DNA of 61,027 bases, taken from assembly GCA_017442185.1 (NCBI GenBank), contig JAFSAT010000034.1, forward strand, positions 1 to 61,027, written 5' to 3'. Origin of the DNA: Bacteroidaceae bacterium. Lineage in GTDB: Bacteria; Bacteroidota; Bacteroidia; Bacteroidales; Bacteroidaceae. The notes under the pieces were generated by a model that worked only from the letters and a program-made list of their open reading frames with translations, did no database searches and was not told the DNA's origin. Below, piece by piece: positions 18,767 through 29,594 of the stretch (position 1 is its first letter; every line of letters starts with the position of its first letter). The translations under genes were made by a program, and so were the position numbers.

Positions 18767-19539
18767 TAAAACTGACGGAATATAATATAGGAGAGGGTGT
18801 GCGTGCTTTCTCCTCGCAACGAAAGGGCGGCGTGAGCAAAGGGGCTTACGCCGGCTTTAATATAACACACTATTGTGGAGATGACGAGTGTGATGTGCAG
18901 AAAAATCGTGAGCTGATGTGTTGCGAACTTGGTATACCGAATGAACGGCTTATTCTTCCTCGTCAAACACATGGCTGTGAGTGTTGTTGCATTGATGAAT
19001 CATTTTTCTCAATGAGCATCAAGGAGCGCAATGATACACTGAATGGTGTCGATGCCGTTATTACCAACCTTCCCCGTGTGTGCATCGGAGTCTCCACTGC
19101 CGATTGTGTGCCGCTGCTGCTGCACGATACAGCAAGAGGGGTTATCGCCGCTGTTCATGCAGGGTGGAGGGGTACTCTGGCCCGTATCGTCGTGAAGAGC
19201 ATGCGGACAATGTATGATGTTTACGGTACACGTGCCGAGGATATTCGTGCAGTAATCGGGCCGTCAATCTCGCTTGCAGCCTATGAGGTTGGCGACGAGG
19301 TTTACGACTCCTTTGCCAAGGCTCACTTCCCCATGCACAGGATAGCAAAGAGATATGCCGAAAAATGGCATATAGACCTTTGGGAAGCCAATCGTCTGCA
19401 ACTTGTTTCGTGTGGTGTTCCGCCGGAAGAAATAATGTTAAGTGGTGTTTGTACCTTCTTCGACCATGAGAACTTTTTCTCGGCCCGCCGTTTGGGCATA
19501 AATTCGGGAAGAATATTCAATGGAATAATGAAGAAATAG
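18763..19539 (+). CDS. YfiH/LACC1 family purine nucleoside-acting enzyme (former polyphenol oxidase family)
   Basis: The 258-residue product has the family's zinc-site residues: H70 in RQTHG, C115 in STADCVPLLL and H132 in AAVHAGWRGT, with IGPSI further on. Members of this family (YfiH, YlmD, LACC1) act on purine nucleosides as phosphorylase/deaminase, and older annotations call them laccases. In E. coli YfiH has also been linked to peptidoglycan fidelity. The gene overlaps metY by four bases, so the pair is probably coupled. Confidence 0.9.
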   Translation: MIKLTEYNIGEGVRAFSSQRKGGVSKGAYAGFNITHYCGDDECDVQKNRELMCCELGIPNERLILPRQTHGCECCCIDESFFSMSIKERNDTLNGVDAVITNLPRVCIGVSTADCVPLLLHDTARGVIAAVHAGWRGTLARIVVKSMRTMYDVYGTRAEDIRAVIGPSISLAAYEVGDEVYDSFAKAHFPMHRIAKRYAEKWHIDLWEANRLQLVSCGVPPEEIMLSGVCTFFDHENFFSARRLGINSGRIFNGIMKK

Positions 19540-19554
19540 CACTCTCTGCCCCTA

Positions 19555-19602
19555 TTCTAAAAAATCATGGTTGCTTACAAGTATGTACCTGTAAGCAACC
19601 AT
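19555..19602 (-). terminator. terminator of the nuo operon
   Basis: ATGGTTGCTTACA (19567-19579) and TGTAAGCAACCAT (19590-19602) form a perfect 13-bp stem with a 10-base loop. On the minus strand GATTTTTTAG follows. It lies 27 bases past the nuoN stop. It may also slow plus-strand transcripts from the yfiH-like gene, though no T-tract lies on that side. Confidence 0.88.
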
Positions 19603-19628
19603 CTGACTATATAAATATATTGTTTCTA

Positions 19629-21053
19629 TTAAAAAGCAAAATTGTCGATGCCTATATACACGAAACTGCAAATTCCCAACAATACAATTCCCAAAAGGCA
19701 GGCACACAGGCTGATGCGTGTATACATATCGCATTTTACTTTTGCAATGGGATTGTCGTTAGGTGTGATATACATTGCCTTTACAATAAGCAGATAGTAG
19801 TATAACGAAATTACCGTGTTTATAAGTGCTATAAACACAAGCACAAGGAATCCCGCATCAAATGCACTCATAAATACAAAGAATTTACTGAAGAATCCTG
19901 CAAACGGAGGTATACCGCCCAATGAGAAGAGTGCCAATGTCATGAGCAGAGTGAGCTGCGGATTTGTCTTATACAGTCCGTTACAATGCTCGCGTGTGAG
20001 CTCTCCACCCTCCACATTGTGTTGCAGTGTCTCTATAATTCCAAATACAGCCATATTGGCCATGATGTATACAAGTATGTAGAATACCATTGCGCTCATT
20101 CCCTGCGCAGTTCCGCTTATCACAGCAAGCATAATATATCCTGCTTGCGAAATGCTGCTGAATGCCATGAAGCGTTTCATGTTATTCTGCTTTATTGCAA
20201 ACAGGTTGGCAATTGTGATACTTGCCACAGTCACTGCATATATCATCATCTGCCATTGTGCCGTCATCGGGGCAAAAACCTTTGTCAGAATCACAAACAA
20301 GGTGAATACTGCAGCGCCCTTTGAAATTACCGACAGGTAGGCTGTGACCACAGTAGGTGCTCCTTGGTAGCTGTCTGCTGTCCACAGATGAAAGGGAACG
20401 AGGGATATTTTAAAGCCGAGACCTGCAAAAAACATCACTAATGCGAAAATCTGCATTGTTGTTCCGCTGAGGCCTTGTGCCATATCCTCGAAATAGAGAG
20501 TGCCGATTGTACCATAGAGAAATGATATTCCGTATAACATTATTGCTGACGCAAACATCGAAGTGAGCACATATTTTATTCCGGCTTCGGCCGAATGGTG
20601 GCGATATTTGTCGAAAGCAACAAGGCAGGCAAGCGGTAGCGATGCAAGTTCCATTCCAATGAAAAAGAGCAAGAAGTGGCGTGCGCTTAGCATGAAGAAC
20701 ATTCCGATGAGTGTGCTGAGCAGCAACACGTAAAATTCTCCCTGCTTGGCAAGGGCATGGGTGCTGCGCAACCAACGATGCGCCTGAAGCACTACCAACG
20801 AACTTCCGAACACCAACATGGCTTTCACAAAGGCTATCATGCTGTTGCTGTAATACATTCCTCCAAAGAGAGTAACCTCTTTATCTCCACTCTCTATGCA
20901 CACATATATGTGGCCAAGCATCAGCAGGCACACTAATGCGTGAAATATGCGTCTGTAACGCCCTGTGGCTACAAGGTCGAAGATGAATATTACAACGAAA
21001 ACTGCCAAAAGGCTTATTTCGGGAATCATCGAGAAGAATTCAAAATAGTTCAT
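19629..21053 (-). CDS. nuoN: NADH-quinone oxidoreductase subunit N
   Basis: NuoN is one of three antiporter-like proton-pumping membrane subunits of complex I. The 474-residue product has about 14 membrane helices. Family stretches include [20 protein letters not shown] near residue 220, with the central Lys/His region, and [19 protein letters not shown] near 380. It is the last gene of the nuo operon, 13 bases after nuoM, and ends near the 19.6-kb terminator. Confidence 0.96.
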   Translation of the reverse strand: MNYFEFFSMIPEISLLAVFVVIFIFDLVATGRYRRIFHALVCLLMLGHIYVCIESGDKEVTLFGGMYYSNSMIAFVKAMLVFGSSLVVLQAHRWLRSTHALAKQGEFYVLLLSTLIGMFFMLSARHFLLFFIGMELASLPLACLVAFDKYRHHSAEAGIKYVLTSMFASAIMLYGISFLYGTIGTLYFEDMAQGLSGTTMQIFALVMFFAGLGFKISLVPFHLWTADSYQGAPTVVTAYLSVISKGAAVFTLFVILTKVFAPMTAQWQMMIYAVTVASITIANLFAIKQNNMKRFMAFSSISQAGYIMLAVISGTAQGMSAMVFYILVYIMANMAVFGIIETLQHNVEGGELTREHCNGLYKTNPQLTLLMTLALFSLGGIPPFAGFFSKFFVFMSAFDAGFLVLVFIALINTVISLYYYLLIVKAMYITPNDNPIAKVKCDMYTRISLCACLLGIVLLGICSFVYIGIDNFAF

Positions 21054-21066
21054 ATCGGTATGAGTA

Positions 21067-22551
21067 TTATGGTCTTAAAATTGTAATTATATCGCCAACA
21101 CCGTTATTTATCAGGTCGCTTACCCACATTGGGGCTATTCCTAAACCTGCTACGCAGATTATAAGGCATATAACGGTGAAACGCTCATCCCATGTCGCGT
21201 CGGTGAGCCTTTTGTGCTCTTCGTTGCAAGGCTCTCCGTAGAGAATCTTACCTACTACGCGCAATATGTATACGGCTGTTATTACGATGCTTGTGCAGGC
21301 TATTATGGTTACTGTGCGGTGGAATGTATCGTCAACCATGAACGAACCTACAAAAATTGTCATCTCAGCAATGAATCCGCTGAATCCGGGAAGTCCGAGG
21401 TTGGCCAAACCTGCTATCACATAACCAACCGACAAGAATGGCATTATTTTCATGAGACCCTGCATCTGTCGTATGTCGCGTGTGTGTGTGCGACCGTAAA
21501 TCATACCAATGAGGGCAAAGAAAAGTGCTGTCATAAGGCCGTGAGAGAGCATTTGCAGAATTGCACCCGTGCACGATGTCCGTGTCATCATAAGCAAGGC
21601 GAACAGTACAAGGCCGCAGTGTGATACCGATGAGTAGGCGTTTATGTACTTTAAGTCTGTCTGGCTTATTGCGCTTAGTGCTCCGTATACCACGCTTATT
21701 GTTGTCAGGATTATAAATATCCACGCGAGGTCATTGGCTGCTTGTGGCAGCAGGTACATTGCTATGCGGAAACATCCGTAGCCTCCGAGCTTCATAAGCA
21801 CGCCTGCATGTAACATTGACACAGAGGTGGGTGCGCTTGCGTGACCGTCGGGACTCCAGGTGTGGAATGGAAACAGTGCACCAAGCACTCCGAATCCTAT
21901 GAATGTCAGAGGGAAGAATATGTACTGCATCTCTGTGGGTATGTTAGAGAGTGCGGCAATCTCGTGTATATTCATTGTGGTGGCACCGCTGCCGTAGTAT
22001 ATTCCCAATATTCCCATCAGTAGAAATGCCGAACCTCCCATGAGCATAAGAGTGAGCTTCATTGCCGAGTACTCTTTTTTGCCACTGCCCCATACGCCTA
22101 TCAGCAGGTACATGGGGATAAGTGCCGTTTCGTAGAACATGAACATGGCAAACATGTCTGTGGTGATGAAAAATCCGTATACTCCCAATGAGAGCAGCAC
22201 ATACCAAAGGAAGAAATCTTTGGTGTGCGGCTTTATGTTCCAAGAGGCAAATGTTCCGGTGAATACTATTATCGACGACAGCAGAATCATTGCTACCGAT
22301 ATTCCGTCGACGCCGATGGAGTAGCAGATGTTGAGTGCAGGATACCAACTCCACGAGTCGGTGTAGAGCTGTGCTGCCGTTACTCCGGCATTTCGCTGTG
22401 CAATAAAGTCTATTGTGAGGTACACCGACAGGGATAGCAGCAGGGTGGAGCCTGTTACCATCACTGTGCGTATTTGCTTTGTGTTGCGACTTATCCACAA
22501 TGCAAAAAGCATTGCCAGCGGTATCGCTACGAATAGGTTCAGTATATTCAT
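21067..22551 (-). CDS. nuoM: NADH-quinone oxidoreductase subunit M
   Basis: This is a proton-pumping antiporter-like subunit. The 494-residue product has the conserved Glu segment [19 protein letters not shown] at about residues 136-154. It also has [20 protein letters not shown] near 228 and [12 protein letters not shown] near 380, all NuoM hallmarks. It lies between nuoL and nuoN with gaps of 26 and 13 bases. Confidence 0.97.
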   Translation of the reverse strand: MNILNLFVAIPLAMLFALWISRNTKQIRTVMVTGSTLLLSLSVYLTIDFIAQRNAGVTAAQLYTDSWSWYPALNICYSIGVDGISVAMILLSSIIVFTGTFASWNIKPHTKDFFLWYVLLSLGVYGFFITTDMFAMFMFYETALIPMYLLIGVWGSGKKEYSAMKLTLMLMGGSAFLLMGILGIYYGSGATTMNIHEIAALSNIPTEMQYIFFPLTFIGFGVLGALFPFHTWSPDGHASAPTSVSMLHAGVLMKLGGYGCFRIAMYLLPQAANDLAWIFIILTTISVVYGALSAISQTDLKYINAYSSVSHCGLVLFALLMMTRTSCTGAILQMLSHGLMTALFFALIGMIYGRTHTRDIRQMQGLMKIMPFLSVGYVIAGLANLGLPGFSGFIAEMTIFVGSFMVDDTFHRTVTIIACTSIVITAVYILRVVGKILYGEPCNEEHKRLTDATWDERFTVICLIICVAGLGIAPMWVSDLINNGVGDIITILRP

Positions 22552-22577
22552 TGTCTTATATTATAGTCTTTGTTTGT

Positions 22578-24503
22578 TTATGTGAAGAATATCAGCATCA
22601 GTGCCAGCAGTAGGGCGCCGCTTAGGAACCATACGCTATAACTCTGAACATTGCCACTTTGCATGGGGCGTACAATGTTACCGCATTTTTGTGTAATTGT
22701 GGCCATCATGTCCATTGTGGCATCAATCACGTGGCGGTCGAACCATGCTATGGGGCGGCTTATGCAATTGAATATTATCTTTTTTGTGACAAAGAGCCAA
22801 AGCTCATCCATGTAGAAGCGGTTGTATGCTGCTTCTATAAATATGCCGAGCGCTTTGTTTATGGCTGTTGTAAGTTTGCTGTTTCCTCTGATATACATCA
22901 CTGTTGCAAGGGCTATACCTGCCAAAGCCAGCAATATGCTCACTGTGGCTACCGCAGGGTTTATGTGTATGTGGTATGCTTCGCCGTTGCTGCTTATGAA
23001 GTTTCCGAAAGGAATGAATCCTGCCACTGTGGTGATTGTTGCCAATATTACAAGTGGTGCGGTCATACATAGCGGTGCTTCGTGGGGTTTATGAGGCTTA
23101 TGGGTGCTTTTCCCTGCACTGTATAAGGATAGTTGTTCCTCGTAGTGACTTTTACCCCAGAAGATAAGGTAATAGAGACGGAACATATAGAATGCGGTCA
23201 TTGCTGCCACTATGCTCATAAATACACCCATCATGGGTGAATAATCGTAGCAGGCTGCCAAAATTTCGTCTTTGCTGAAGAAGCCGCTGAATGGTGGTAT
23301 TCCGGCTATTGCGAGACATGCTACAAGGAATGTCAAATGTGTTACGGGCATATATTTTCTGAGGCCTCCCATTTGGCTTTTTTCGTTGCTGTGAACAGCA
23401 TGTATTATTGCACCTGCACCTAAGAACAGCAGTCCCTTGAACATTGCATGTGTGAACAGGTGGAACATCGAGGCCATATATCCAAGACCTCCGTAATGCG
23501 GATTTGATGATGTGCACACACCGAGTGCTACCATCATGAATGCTATTTGTGATATTGTTGAGAATGCTAACACTCGCTTGATGTCTGTTTGTACGCATGC
23601 AACTATTGCAGCATAGAGCGATGTGAATGCTCCCACGTAGGCAACAATGTGCAGAACTTCGGGGGCATAATCAATGAACAGAGGGAACATTCGTGCAACA
23701 AGGTATACACCAGCTACCACCATGGTGGCTGCGTGTATAAGTGCCGATACGGGTGTTGGGCCTTCCATCGCATCGGGAAGCCATATATGCAGTGGGAACA
23801 TTGCACTCTTTCCTGCTCCACCTACGAACATCAATGCAAGAGCAATGGGGAGCACTGCGCCGGCCGACATAAGAAGTGTTTCTCCGGGTGTAAAGGAGAA
23901 TGTCTCTGTATAATAGCCGTACAACAGTATTCCTATCAGAAAGAACAGGTCGGCAAAGCGTGTTACTATAAATGCTTTTTTGGATGCGGCTATGGCTGCC
24001 GGTTTTGTGTAGTAGAAGCCTATGAGCAGATACGATGATACTCCTACCAATTCCCAAAATACATACATCTGAAATATGTTTGTTGCCACCACAAGGCCCA
24101 GCATCGAGAATGTGAAGAGTGACAGAAATGCGTAGTAGCGTTGGAATCCGCGCTCGCCTTTCATATATCCCAAAGAATATATATGTACCATAAGGCTCAC
24201 TGTGGATATAACAATCAGCATCATGACTGAGATTGGATCTATCAGTATGCCCATGTCTATACTGAGTGTGCCGCCTAAGGGTAACCATGTGTGGTTATAT
24301 GGGGTTATAGGGGCAAATATCCCCTCTGCGTTGCGCCCTGCACCAAAGTATAGTGCTGCTGCACAGTACGATAGTATCGTTACCAATGTGAGCGACAGTG
24401 TACCGATGGCTCCTGCCCATTTATGGGGCATCTTCATGCCTGCAAGTCCAAGTATCAGAAAGCTGAGCAGCGGCAGTGCAAGTATCAGTATTGTGAAATC
24501 CAT
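22578..24503 (-). CDS. nuoL: NADH-quinone oxidoreductase subunit L
   Basis: This is the distal proton-pumping subunit, with the long lateral helix. The 641-residue product has FWELVGVSSYLLIGFYY near 130 and FPLHIWLPDAMEGPTPVSAL near 240. AIAGIPPFSGFFSKDEIL follows near 395. The ATG at 24503 is preferred over an in-frame TTG at 24512 because the latter lies within the nuoK stop region. The gap to nuoK is then 5 bases. The charged C-terminal segment fits the lateral helix and terminal anchor. Confidence 0.97.
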   Translation of the reverse strand: MDFTILILALPLLSFLILGLAGMKMPHKWAGAIGTLSLTLVTILSYCAAALYFGAGRNAEGIFAPITPYNHTWLPLGGTLSIDMGILIDPISVMMLIVISTVSLMVHIYSLGYMKGERGFQRYYAFLSLFTFSMLGLVVATNIFQMYVFWELVGVSSYLLIGFYYTKPAAIAASKKAFIVTRFADLFFLIGILLYGYYTETFSFTPGETLLMSAGAVLPIALALMFVGGAGKSAMFPLHIWLPDAMEGPTPVSALIHAATMVVAGVYLVARMFPLFIDYAPEVLHIVAYVGAFTSLYAAIVACVQTDIKRVLAFSTISQIAFMMVALGVCTSSNPHYGGLGYMASMFHLFTHAMFKGLLFLGAGAIIHAVHSNEKSQMGGLRKYMPVTHLTFLVACLAIAGIPPFSGFFSKDEILAACYDYSPMMGVFMSIVAAMTAFYMFRLYYLIFWGKSHYEEQLSLYSAGKSTHKPHKPHEAPLCMTAPLVILATITTVAGFIPFGNFISSNGEAYHIHINPAVATVSILLALAGIALATVMYIRGNSKLTTAINKALGIFIEAAYNRFYMDELWLFVTKKIIFNCISRPIAWFDRHVIDATMDMMATITQKCGNIVRPMQSGNVQSYSVWFLSGALLLALMLIFFT

Positions 24504-24508
24504 GACTA

Positions 24509-24820
24509 TCAATGTTTAAGGTCTAACAGGTTCTTAATGTGGATTGACTTTGCATTGCGGAATACGTTTATTATGATGGCAATTGCCACGGCTGTTTCGG
24601 CAGCTGCAATTCCTATTCCGAACATTGTGAAGAAGAAGCCTTCGAGATGCTCGGGATGACTGTATGCATTGAATACGGCAAAGTTTATATCAACGGCGTT
24701 TAGCATCAACTCTGTACTGATGAGCAGCGAAATCAGATTGCGACGTGTGAAGAATCCGAATACTCCTATAAAAAAGAGCACTGCTGCCAATATAAGGTAA
24801 AATTGTGCGGGTATTGTCAT
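24509..24820 (-). CDS. nuoK: NADH-quinone oxidoreductase subunit K
   Basis: NuoK is a three-helix membrane subunit with two membrane-embedded Glu residues. The 103-residue product has LISTELMLNAVDINF (residues 32-46), containing the first, and AAAETAVAIAIIINVFRN (residues 70-87), containing the second. The order nuoJ-nuoK-nuoL is standard. Confidence 0.97.
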   Translation of the reverse strand: MTIPAQFYLILAAVLFFIGVFGFFTRRNLISLLISTELMLNAVDINFAVFNAYSHPEHLEGFFFTMFGIGIAAAETAVAIAIIINVFRNAKSIHIKNLLDLKH

Positions 24821-24825
24821 AGTTA

Positions 24826-25335
24826 CTATTTTTTACGTGCTATCATTATGGCTCCCACCATGCAGGCAAGAAGCAGTATACTGAGTACTTCAAACGTGAG
24901 CACATAGTTGTGCTTTGCTGTTCCCATCAGTGCGCTGCCCACTACGGTCATGGGCACTCCGTCGGTTGTGAATTTATCGGTGATGAATGTTGTGTTTACT
25001 ATAAGATAAAGTGCTATGGCAAGGCCTGACATTGAGGCAAGCACTCCTGCAAGATAACGCAATTTTGATGTGTGTGTAACATCTATTATGCCTTTTCCAA
25101 TGAGCAGTGCCGCAAAAATGAACAGTACGACAATGCCGCCGGCGTATACTATTATCTGTACGGCCCCCAAGAATGTATAGTGTAGCATGAAGTAGAGGCC
25201 TGCTGTTCCAAACAGCACGAACAGCAGGTATGTAACTGCACGCATTATTCTGCTGGTGGTTACAGCGGCAATGGCTGCTGCTGCCATCAGCAGTGCAAGT
25301 CCCGAGAATATCAATAGGTTTGTCGACATTTCCAT
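24826..25335 (-). CDS. nuoJ: NADH-quinone oxidoreductase subunit J
   Basis: This is a five-helix membrane subunit of complex I. The 169-residue product has FVLFGTAGLYFMLHYTFLGA near residues 39-58 and QIIVYAGGIVVLFIFAALL near 60-78, the NuoJ core. Two in-frame ATGs (25335 and 25329) are possible starts and differ by two residues. It is 5 bases before nuoK and 12 bases after nuoI. Confidence 0.96.
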   Translation of the reverse strand: MEMSTNLLIFSGLALLMAAAAIAAVTTSRIMRAVTYLLFVLFGTAGLYFMLHYTFLGAVQIIVYAGGIVVLFIFAALLIGKGIIDVTHTSKLRYLAGVLASMSGLAIALYLIVNTTFITDKFTTDGVPMTVVGSALMGTAKHNYVLTFEVLSILLLACMVGAIMIARKK

Positions 25336-25347
25336 ATTACAATCGCA

Positions 25348-25794
25348 TTATTTGTTTAGCTTTATGACTAATTTGCTGCGGTCGAATACCGCGTTTTCAT
25401 ATTTGTTGTTGAATGCAATGGCGTCTTTCGGGCAGACGTTGACGCACAATTGGCAGAACATGCAGCAACCAAGGTCGTAGGTGTATTCTTCGAGCACTTT
25501 TTTGCTTTTGCCTGTCTCTTCGTCGGTAACCATTTTTGTTTTTATGGTTATTGTGCCGTTGGGGCAGGTGTTTGCGCACAGTCCGCATGCGATACACTTG
25601 TTGTTCCCGTTCTCGTCGAGTGACATGTATAGCATGGCGCGGTGGCGTTCCGAGATGTGCTGTGTTTTGCGATTCTCGGGGTACTGCTCGGTGACTTTCG
25701 GGGTGAAAAACTCAATCAGTGTTGTCTTAAGGCCTGTTGTCAGGGAGACAAGGCTGTATATTACTCTTCCTATGTATGTTTTTTTGAAATCCAT
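25348..25794 (-). CDS. nuoI: NADH-quinone oxidoreductase subunit I (two 4Fe-4S clusters)
   Basis: NuoI carries clusters N6a and N6b that pass electrons towards NuoB. The 148-residue product has two CxxCxxCxxxCP motifs: C67-C70-C73-C77 (CIACGLCANTCP) and C111-C114-C117-C121 (CMFCQLCVNVCP). It follows nuoH after 27 bases. The length is close to that of Bacteroidales NuoI. Confidence 0.97.
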   Translation of the reverse strand: MDFKKTYIGRVIYSLVSLTTGLKTTLIEFFTPKVTEQYPENRKTQHISERHRAMLYMSLDENGNNKCIACGLCANTCPNGTITIKTKMVTDEETGKSKKVLEEYTYDLGCCMFCQLCVNVCPKDAIAFNNKYENAVFDRSKLVIKLNK

Positions 25795-25821
25795 ATCTCT
25801 TCATTAAGTGATTTTAGGGGG

Positions 25822-26898
25822 TCAGAATATCCAACCCATTACCACGCATAGTGTCATTATCAATAGATTAAGCAGGCCGATAGGTACAAGGTATTTCCAT
25901 TCGAGCGATACAACCTGGTCTATGCGCAGGCGGGGGAATGTCCATCGTATCCACATTAGAACCCAAATTACAAAGAATGTCTTGCCTAAGAACCATATAA
26001 CGCCCGGAATATAGTCCATTATGGTGTTGAAACTGTCGAATCCGGAAATGTGCAGTGGCATCCATCCTCCTAAGAACAGTGTCGAGGCTATACCGGCCAC
26101 GATAAAGAGATTCATGAATTCTGCTACATAGAAAAATCCGAAATGCATGCCTGAGTATTCTGTGTGGAATCCGGCTGTAAGCTCCGACTCGGCTTCGGGA
26201 AGGTCGAACGGTGCGCGGTTGGTCTCGGCATTTCCGGCTATTAGGTATATTATGAATGCTATCACTGCCGGCAGGTGTCCTTTGAATATGAACCATCCGT
26301 CGCGCTGTGCCTCTACAAGTTCACTTATTTGCATTGTGCCGCTCATCACAACGATTGTGAGCAGGCAGATTCCTATTGAGAGCTCGTAGCTTATCATCTG
26401 TGCTCCGCTGCGCACTGCACCTATCATCGAAAATTTGTTGTTGCTGCTCCATCCTGCCAAAAGAATTCCAAGCACGCCGAACGACGATGCTGCCATTATG
26501 AAGAATATTCCTATGTTAAAGTCGAGCACAAGAAGTCCTTCGCCAAATGGCAAACAGCAGAATGTAAGTACTGAACTCATTACTACAAGGTAGGGGGCAA
26601 GATTGTATAGCACCTTGTCTGAGTTGTTAATGCTTATAATCTCTTTTATCAGCATTTTGAATACATCGGCAAACACTTGAAGAAGTCCCCAAGGGCCTAC
26701 GCGCATCGGGCCTAAGCGGCATTGGAATGCAGCACACACCTTACGCTCCATAAAAATCATCACTATGGCAAACATAACGTAGGCAAGCACTGCGCACAGG
26801 GCTACAAGCACGCACTCTACAAGAAGTGCTGCCTGCGACGGCATTATGTCGCGCAGAAATTGGTCTATTGCTGTTGTTATGGTACTGAAGTCGAACAT
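25822..26898 (-). CDS. nuoH: NADH-quinone oxidoreductase subunit H
   Basis: NuoH forms much of the quinone chamber at the membrane interface. The 358-residue product has about eight helices. Its signatures are FMERKVCAAFQCRLGPMRVG (residues 49-68), AETNRAPFDLPEAESEL near 225-241 with GFHTEYSGM following, and IRWTFPRLRIDQ near 318-329. It lies 22 bases after nuoCD. Confidence 0.97.
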   Translation of the reverse strand: MFDFSTITTAIDQFLRDIMPSQAALLVECVLVALCAVLAYVMFAIVMIFMERKVCAAFQCRLGPMRVGPWGLLQVFADVFKMLIKEIISINNSDKVLYNLAPYLVVMSSVLTFCCLPFGEGLLVLDFNIGIFFIMAASSFGVLGILLAGWSSNNKFSMIGAVRSGAQMISYELSIGICLLTIVVMSGTMQISELVEAQRDGWFIFKGHLPAVIAFIIYLIAGNAETNRAPFDLPEAESELTAGFHTEYSGMHFGFFYVAEFMNLFIVAGIASTLFLGGWMPLHISGFDSFNTIMDYIPGVIWFLGKTFFVIWVLMWIRWTFPRLRIDQVVSLEWKYLVPIGLLNLLIMTLCVVMGWIF

Positions 26899-26920
26899 AT
26901 ACTATTTGGTGTTTTTTGTT

Positions 26921-28486
26921 TTATCGGTCAATGTCGGGAATCACGTAGTCGAGCGTTGCTCCTATCGCTATAAGATCGGCTACTTTGGCGCCTTTCAGTA
27001 TTTTGTGCATGGCGGCAATAAGTGGCAGACCCATCGGGCGGAACTTCAGGCGATAGGGCGATTTTTCGCCGCGACTTTCAATGAACACGCCGAATTCTCC
27101 TCGGGAACCTTCGACTGCTGCGCTGTATCGTCCTTCGGGGATGCGTATTATGGGTTTTGTCTTTACTTTGTAATCTCCCTCGGGGATATTGTCGATTAGC
27201 TGCTCTATTATGTGAATGGATTCTTTTATCTCATCTATGCGCACAAGGAAGCGGTCGTAGCAGTCGCCGTTGTTATATATTATCTCTTTAAAATCGACCT
27301 TGTCGTAGAGTGCATAGGGGTGGCGCTTGCGCACGTCGCAGGCCCAGCCTGATGCGCGTCCCGAACCGCCTGTGCAGCCATAGGATATTGCATCTTCTCG
27401 GGTTAGCACTCCAACACCTATCATGCGCTTTTGGGTTATTATGTTGTTGGTGAATACGTCGTTATACTCTTTTATCTTGCCTTTCTGATATTTGCAGTAT
27501 TCTTTTACTTTGTGTGCAAAGTCGGGGGTTATGTCGGCTTGTACTCCTCCTATTACATTGTAGTTTTGTATTAGGCGACCGCCTGTTACCTCTTCAAATA
27601 TGTCGAGTATTTTTTCGCGGTCACGGAATCCGTATATGAATGTGGTGATTGCTCCCAAGTCCATTGCGGCGCATGAGAGGAACAGCAGGTGCGAGTCTAT
27701 TCTCTGCAATTCGTCCATTATGGTACGAATGTACTGTGTGCGCTCTGTTACCTCGATGCCGATGGCTTTTTCTATGCACATACACAGGGCGTGACGGTTC
27801 TGATGTGCGCTCAGATAGTCGAGGCGGTCGGTTAGAGCAAGTATCTGTGGATATGTAAGCTTTTCGCTCATCTTTTCTATGCCACGATGTATGTAGCCGC
27901 AGTGTATGTCTATTTTTCTTATCTCTTCGCCGTCGAGAGCCAAACGGAAACGCAATACGCCGTGTGTTGCCGGATGTTGCGGACCTATGTTGATGATGTA
28001 TTGGTCGCCGTGTATTTTATTTGTCTGCTTTGCAAGTTCTTTCAGCTGTGCCTCTTCGGCTATTTCGTAGGGGCGTTGCACATCTTCGGGAGATTCATTC
28101 TCCATTCTTATGGGATTGAGTGCTTCGCTCTCGTCATAATCTTTGCGCAGAGGGTGTCCCACCCAATCGTTTCTTAGATACAGACGGCGCATGTCGGGAT
28201 GGTGGTCGAAGATGATTCCGTAGAAGTCGTATATTTCTCTTTCGTATAGCTCGGCAACGCTCCAAATGTCGCAAACTGTGGGTATGTGGGCGTTGTCGCG
28301 ACTTTCGCAGCGTATGGCCACTTGGATATTCTCTCCGGTGGCGGTGTTCTCAAGCGCATATATGGCACCCAAGCCTTCATCGCCCCAATCCATGCCTATG
28401 AGGTCGCGCAAAAAGTCCATGCCTTTGCGGCGCAGGTTTTCCATGTGTTGACGGAATTCCTTTATGTCTATGAATGTAGGGTTCAT
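26921..28486 (-). CDS. nuoCD: NADH-quinone oxidoreductase fused subunits C and D
   Basis: The 521-residue product fuses the 30-kDa (NuoC) and 49-kDa (NuoD) subunits. The NuoC part (about 1-130) has [17 protein letters not shown] (82-98) and GHPLRKDY (110-117). A short linker leads to the NuoD part with [13 protein letters not shown] (168-180), the [11 protein letters not shown] motif and a C-terminal VIPDIDR. NuoD contributes the quinone pocket. The start overlaps the nuoB stop by ATGA. No nuoE, F or G follows before nuoH, as is usual in this phylum. Confidence 0.97.
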   Translation of the reverse strand: MNPTFIDIKEFRQHMENLRRKGMDFLRDLIGMDWGDEGLGAIYALENTATGENIQVAIRCESRDNAHIPTVCDIWSVAELYEREIYDFYGIIFDHHPDMRRLYLRNDWVGHPLRKDYDESEALNPIRMENESPEDVQRPYEIAEEAQLKELAKQTNKIHGDQYIINIGPQHPATHGVLRFRLALDGEEIRKIDIHCGYIHRGIEKMSEKLTYPQILALTDRLDYLSAHQNRHALCMCIEKAIGIEVTERTQYIRTIMDELQRIDSHLLFLSCAAMDLGAITTFIYGFRDREKILDIFEEVTGGRLIQNYNVIGGVQADITPDFAHKVKEYCKYQKGKIKEYNDVFTNNIITQKRMIGVGVLTREDAISYGCTGGSGRASGWACDVRKRHPYALYDKVDFKEIIYNNGDCYDRFLVRIDEIKESIHIIEQLIDNIPEGDYKVKTKPIIRIPEGRYSAAVEGSRGEFGVFIESRGEKSPYRLKFRPMGLPLIAAMHKILKGAKVADLIAIGATLDYVIPDIDR

Positions 28487-29124
28487 TGCTGGTTTTTCTT
28501 TTCGTTAAGGGAATCGGGAACGTTTGTGACTATTATGGGTGAATCTTGCATCTCTTTGCGACTATGTTTGCGATTTTTGTCTCCAAAGAAATTCTCCACT
28601 TTTACTTTGCGCTGAAGCTGCATCATTCCATATAGCATGGCTTCGGGGCGTGGAGGACACCCGGGGATGTAAACGTCCACCGGAATTATTTTATCTACTC
28701 CGTTCAGCACGTGGTAGGAGCCTTTGAAGGGGCCGCCGCTTATGGCGCATCCGCCTACTGCCACAACGTATTTAGGCTCGGCCATTTGGTCGTAGAGACG
28801 TTTGAGCACAGGTGCCATTTTGTGGGTTATTGTACCGGCCACCATGATAAGGTCGGCTTGTCGGGGCGAATTGCGGGTTACTTCAAAACCGAAACGGGCA
28901 AAGTCGTAGCGTGCAGCTCCCACTGCCATAAATTCTATTCCGCAGCAACTTGTTGCAAAGGTAAGCGACCACAGGGAATTGCTTCGTCCCCAATTTATCA
29001 AGTCGTCGAGCTTGCTCACTAACACGTTGGTGCGCTCTTTGTTAAGCTCGGCGATAAGTGATTCAAGAGTCTCGTTGTCTTTGAATTCTTCGTAGGGTAT
29101 GGATTTAATTGCAGGCTTTTTCAT
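28483..29124 (-). CDS. nuoB: NADH-quinone oxidoreductase subunit B (cluster N2)
   Basis: NuoB holds the terminal 4Fe-4S cluster N2 next to quinone. The 213-residue product has the ligands C60-C61 (TSCCGIEFM), C126 (VGGCAISGG) and C156 ([11 protein letters not shown]). The ATG at 29124 overlaps the nuoA stop as ATGA (29121-29124) and is preferred over an upstream GTG at 29130. A C-terminal extension of about 40 polar residues follows the core. Confidence 0.96.
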   Translation of the reverse strand: MKKPAIKSIPYEEFKDNETLESLIAELNKERTNVLVSKLDDLINWGRSNSLWSLTFATSCCGIEFMAVGAARYDFARFGFEVTRNSPRQADLIMVAGTITHKMAPVLKRLYDQMAEPKYVVAVGGCAISGGPFKGSYHVLNGVDKIIPVDVYIPGCPPRPEAMLYGMMQLQRKVKVENFFGDKNRKHSRKEMQDSPIIVTNVPDSLNEKKNQQ

Positions 29125-29471
29125 TTCCACTCAAGAGCTTTCTTGCGCCATGCGTATGCAAGGCCTAATATTAGTATGAATAGGAAAAACAACACTCCCA
29201 GCAGGGCGCTCATTCCAAGGTCTTTGACAATTGTAGCCCAAGGAAATAGGAATACCGTCTCAATATCAAACATAAGAAACAGAATGGCGAACAGGTAATA
29301 TCCGGCTCTGAAATGCACCCATGTCTCGCCTTGGGTGGGGATTCCACATTCGTATGCTTCGCCTTTTTGCTTGTTGTGTGTGCGAGGCGAAATAAGCCTT
29401 GCCACCAACATTCCGGCAAATACCAGAAGCAACGATGCTACAATCATTGTGAACAGCAGAACAAAATTCAT
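29121..29471 (-). CDS. nuoA: NADH-quinone oxidoreductase subunit A
   Basis: NuoA is a three-helix membrane subunit near the quinone site. The 116-residue product has the conserved loop [20 protein letters not shown] (residues 36-55) and [15 protein letters not shown] (residues 65-79) with its acidic pair. It is the first gene of the operon, and a -7 promoter element lies about 58 bases upstream. Confidence 0.97.
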   Translation of the reverse strand: MNFVLLFTMIVASLLLVFAGMLVARLISPRTHNKQKGEAYECGIPTQGETWVHFRAGYYLFAILFLMFDIETVFLFPWATIVKDLGMSALLGVLFFLFILILGLAYAWRKKALEWK

Positions 29472-29528
29472 GATGCTATTTTTGTTTACTTAATTTTTAT
29501 TATTTTATGCAGTTGGTTGTAAGATTTA

Positions 29529-29536
29529 CAAAGGTA
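29529..29536 (-). promoter_or_regulatory. probable -7 element of the nuo operon promoter
   Basis: On the minus strand this reads TACCTTTG, an exact TAnnTTTG, 58 bases before the nuoA start. The -33 region has no exact TTTG at the expected 19-base spacing. Confidence 0.55.
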
Positions 29537-29594
29537 GTAAAAATAAGTGTCGGGGTGGATGCTTTTTTTGTGTTAAAAAGTTTAAAAAGTGTGT

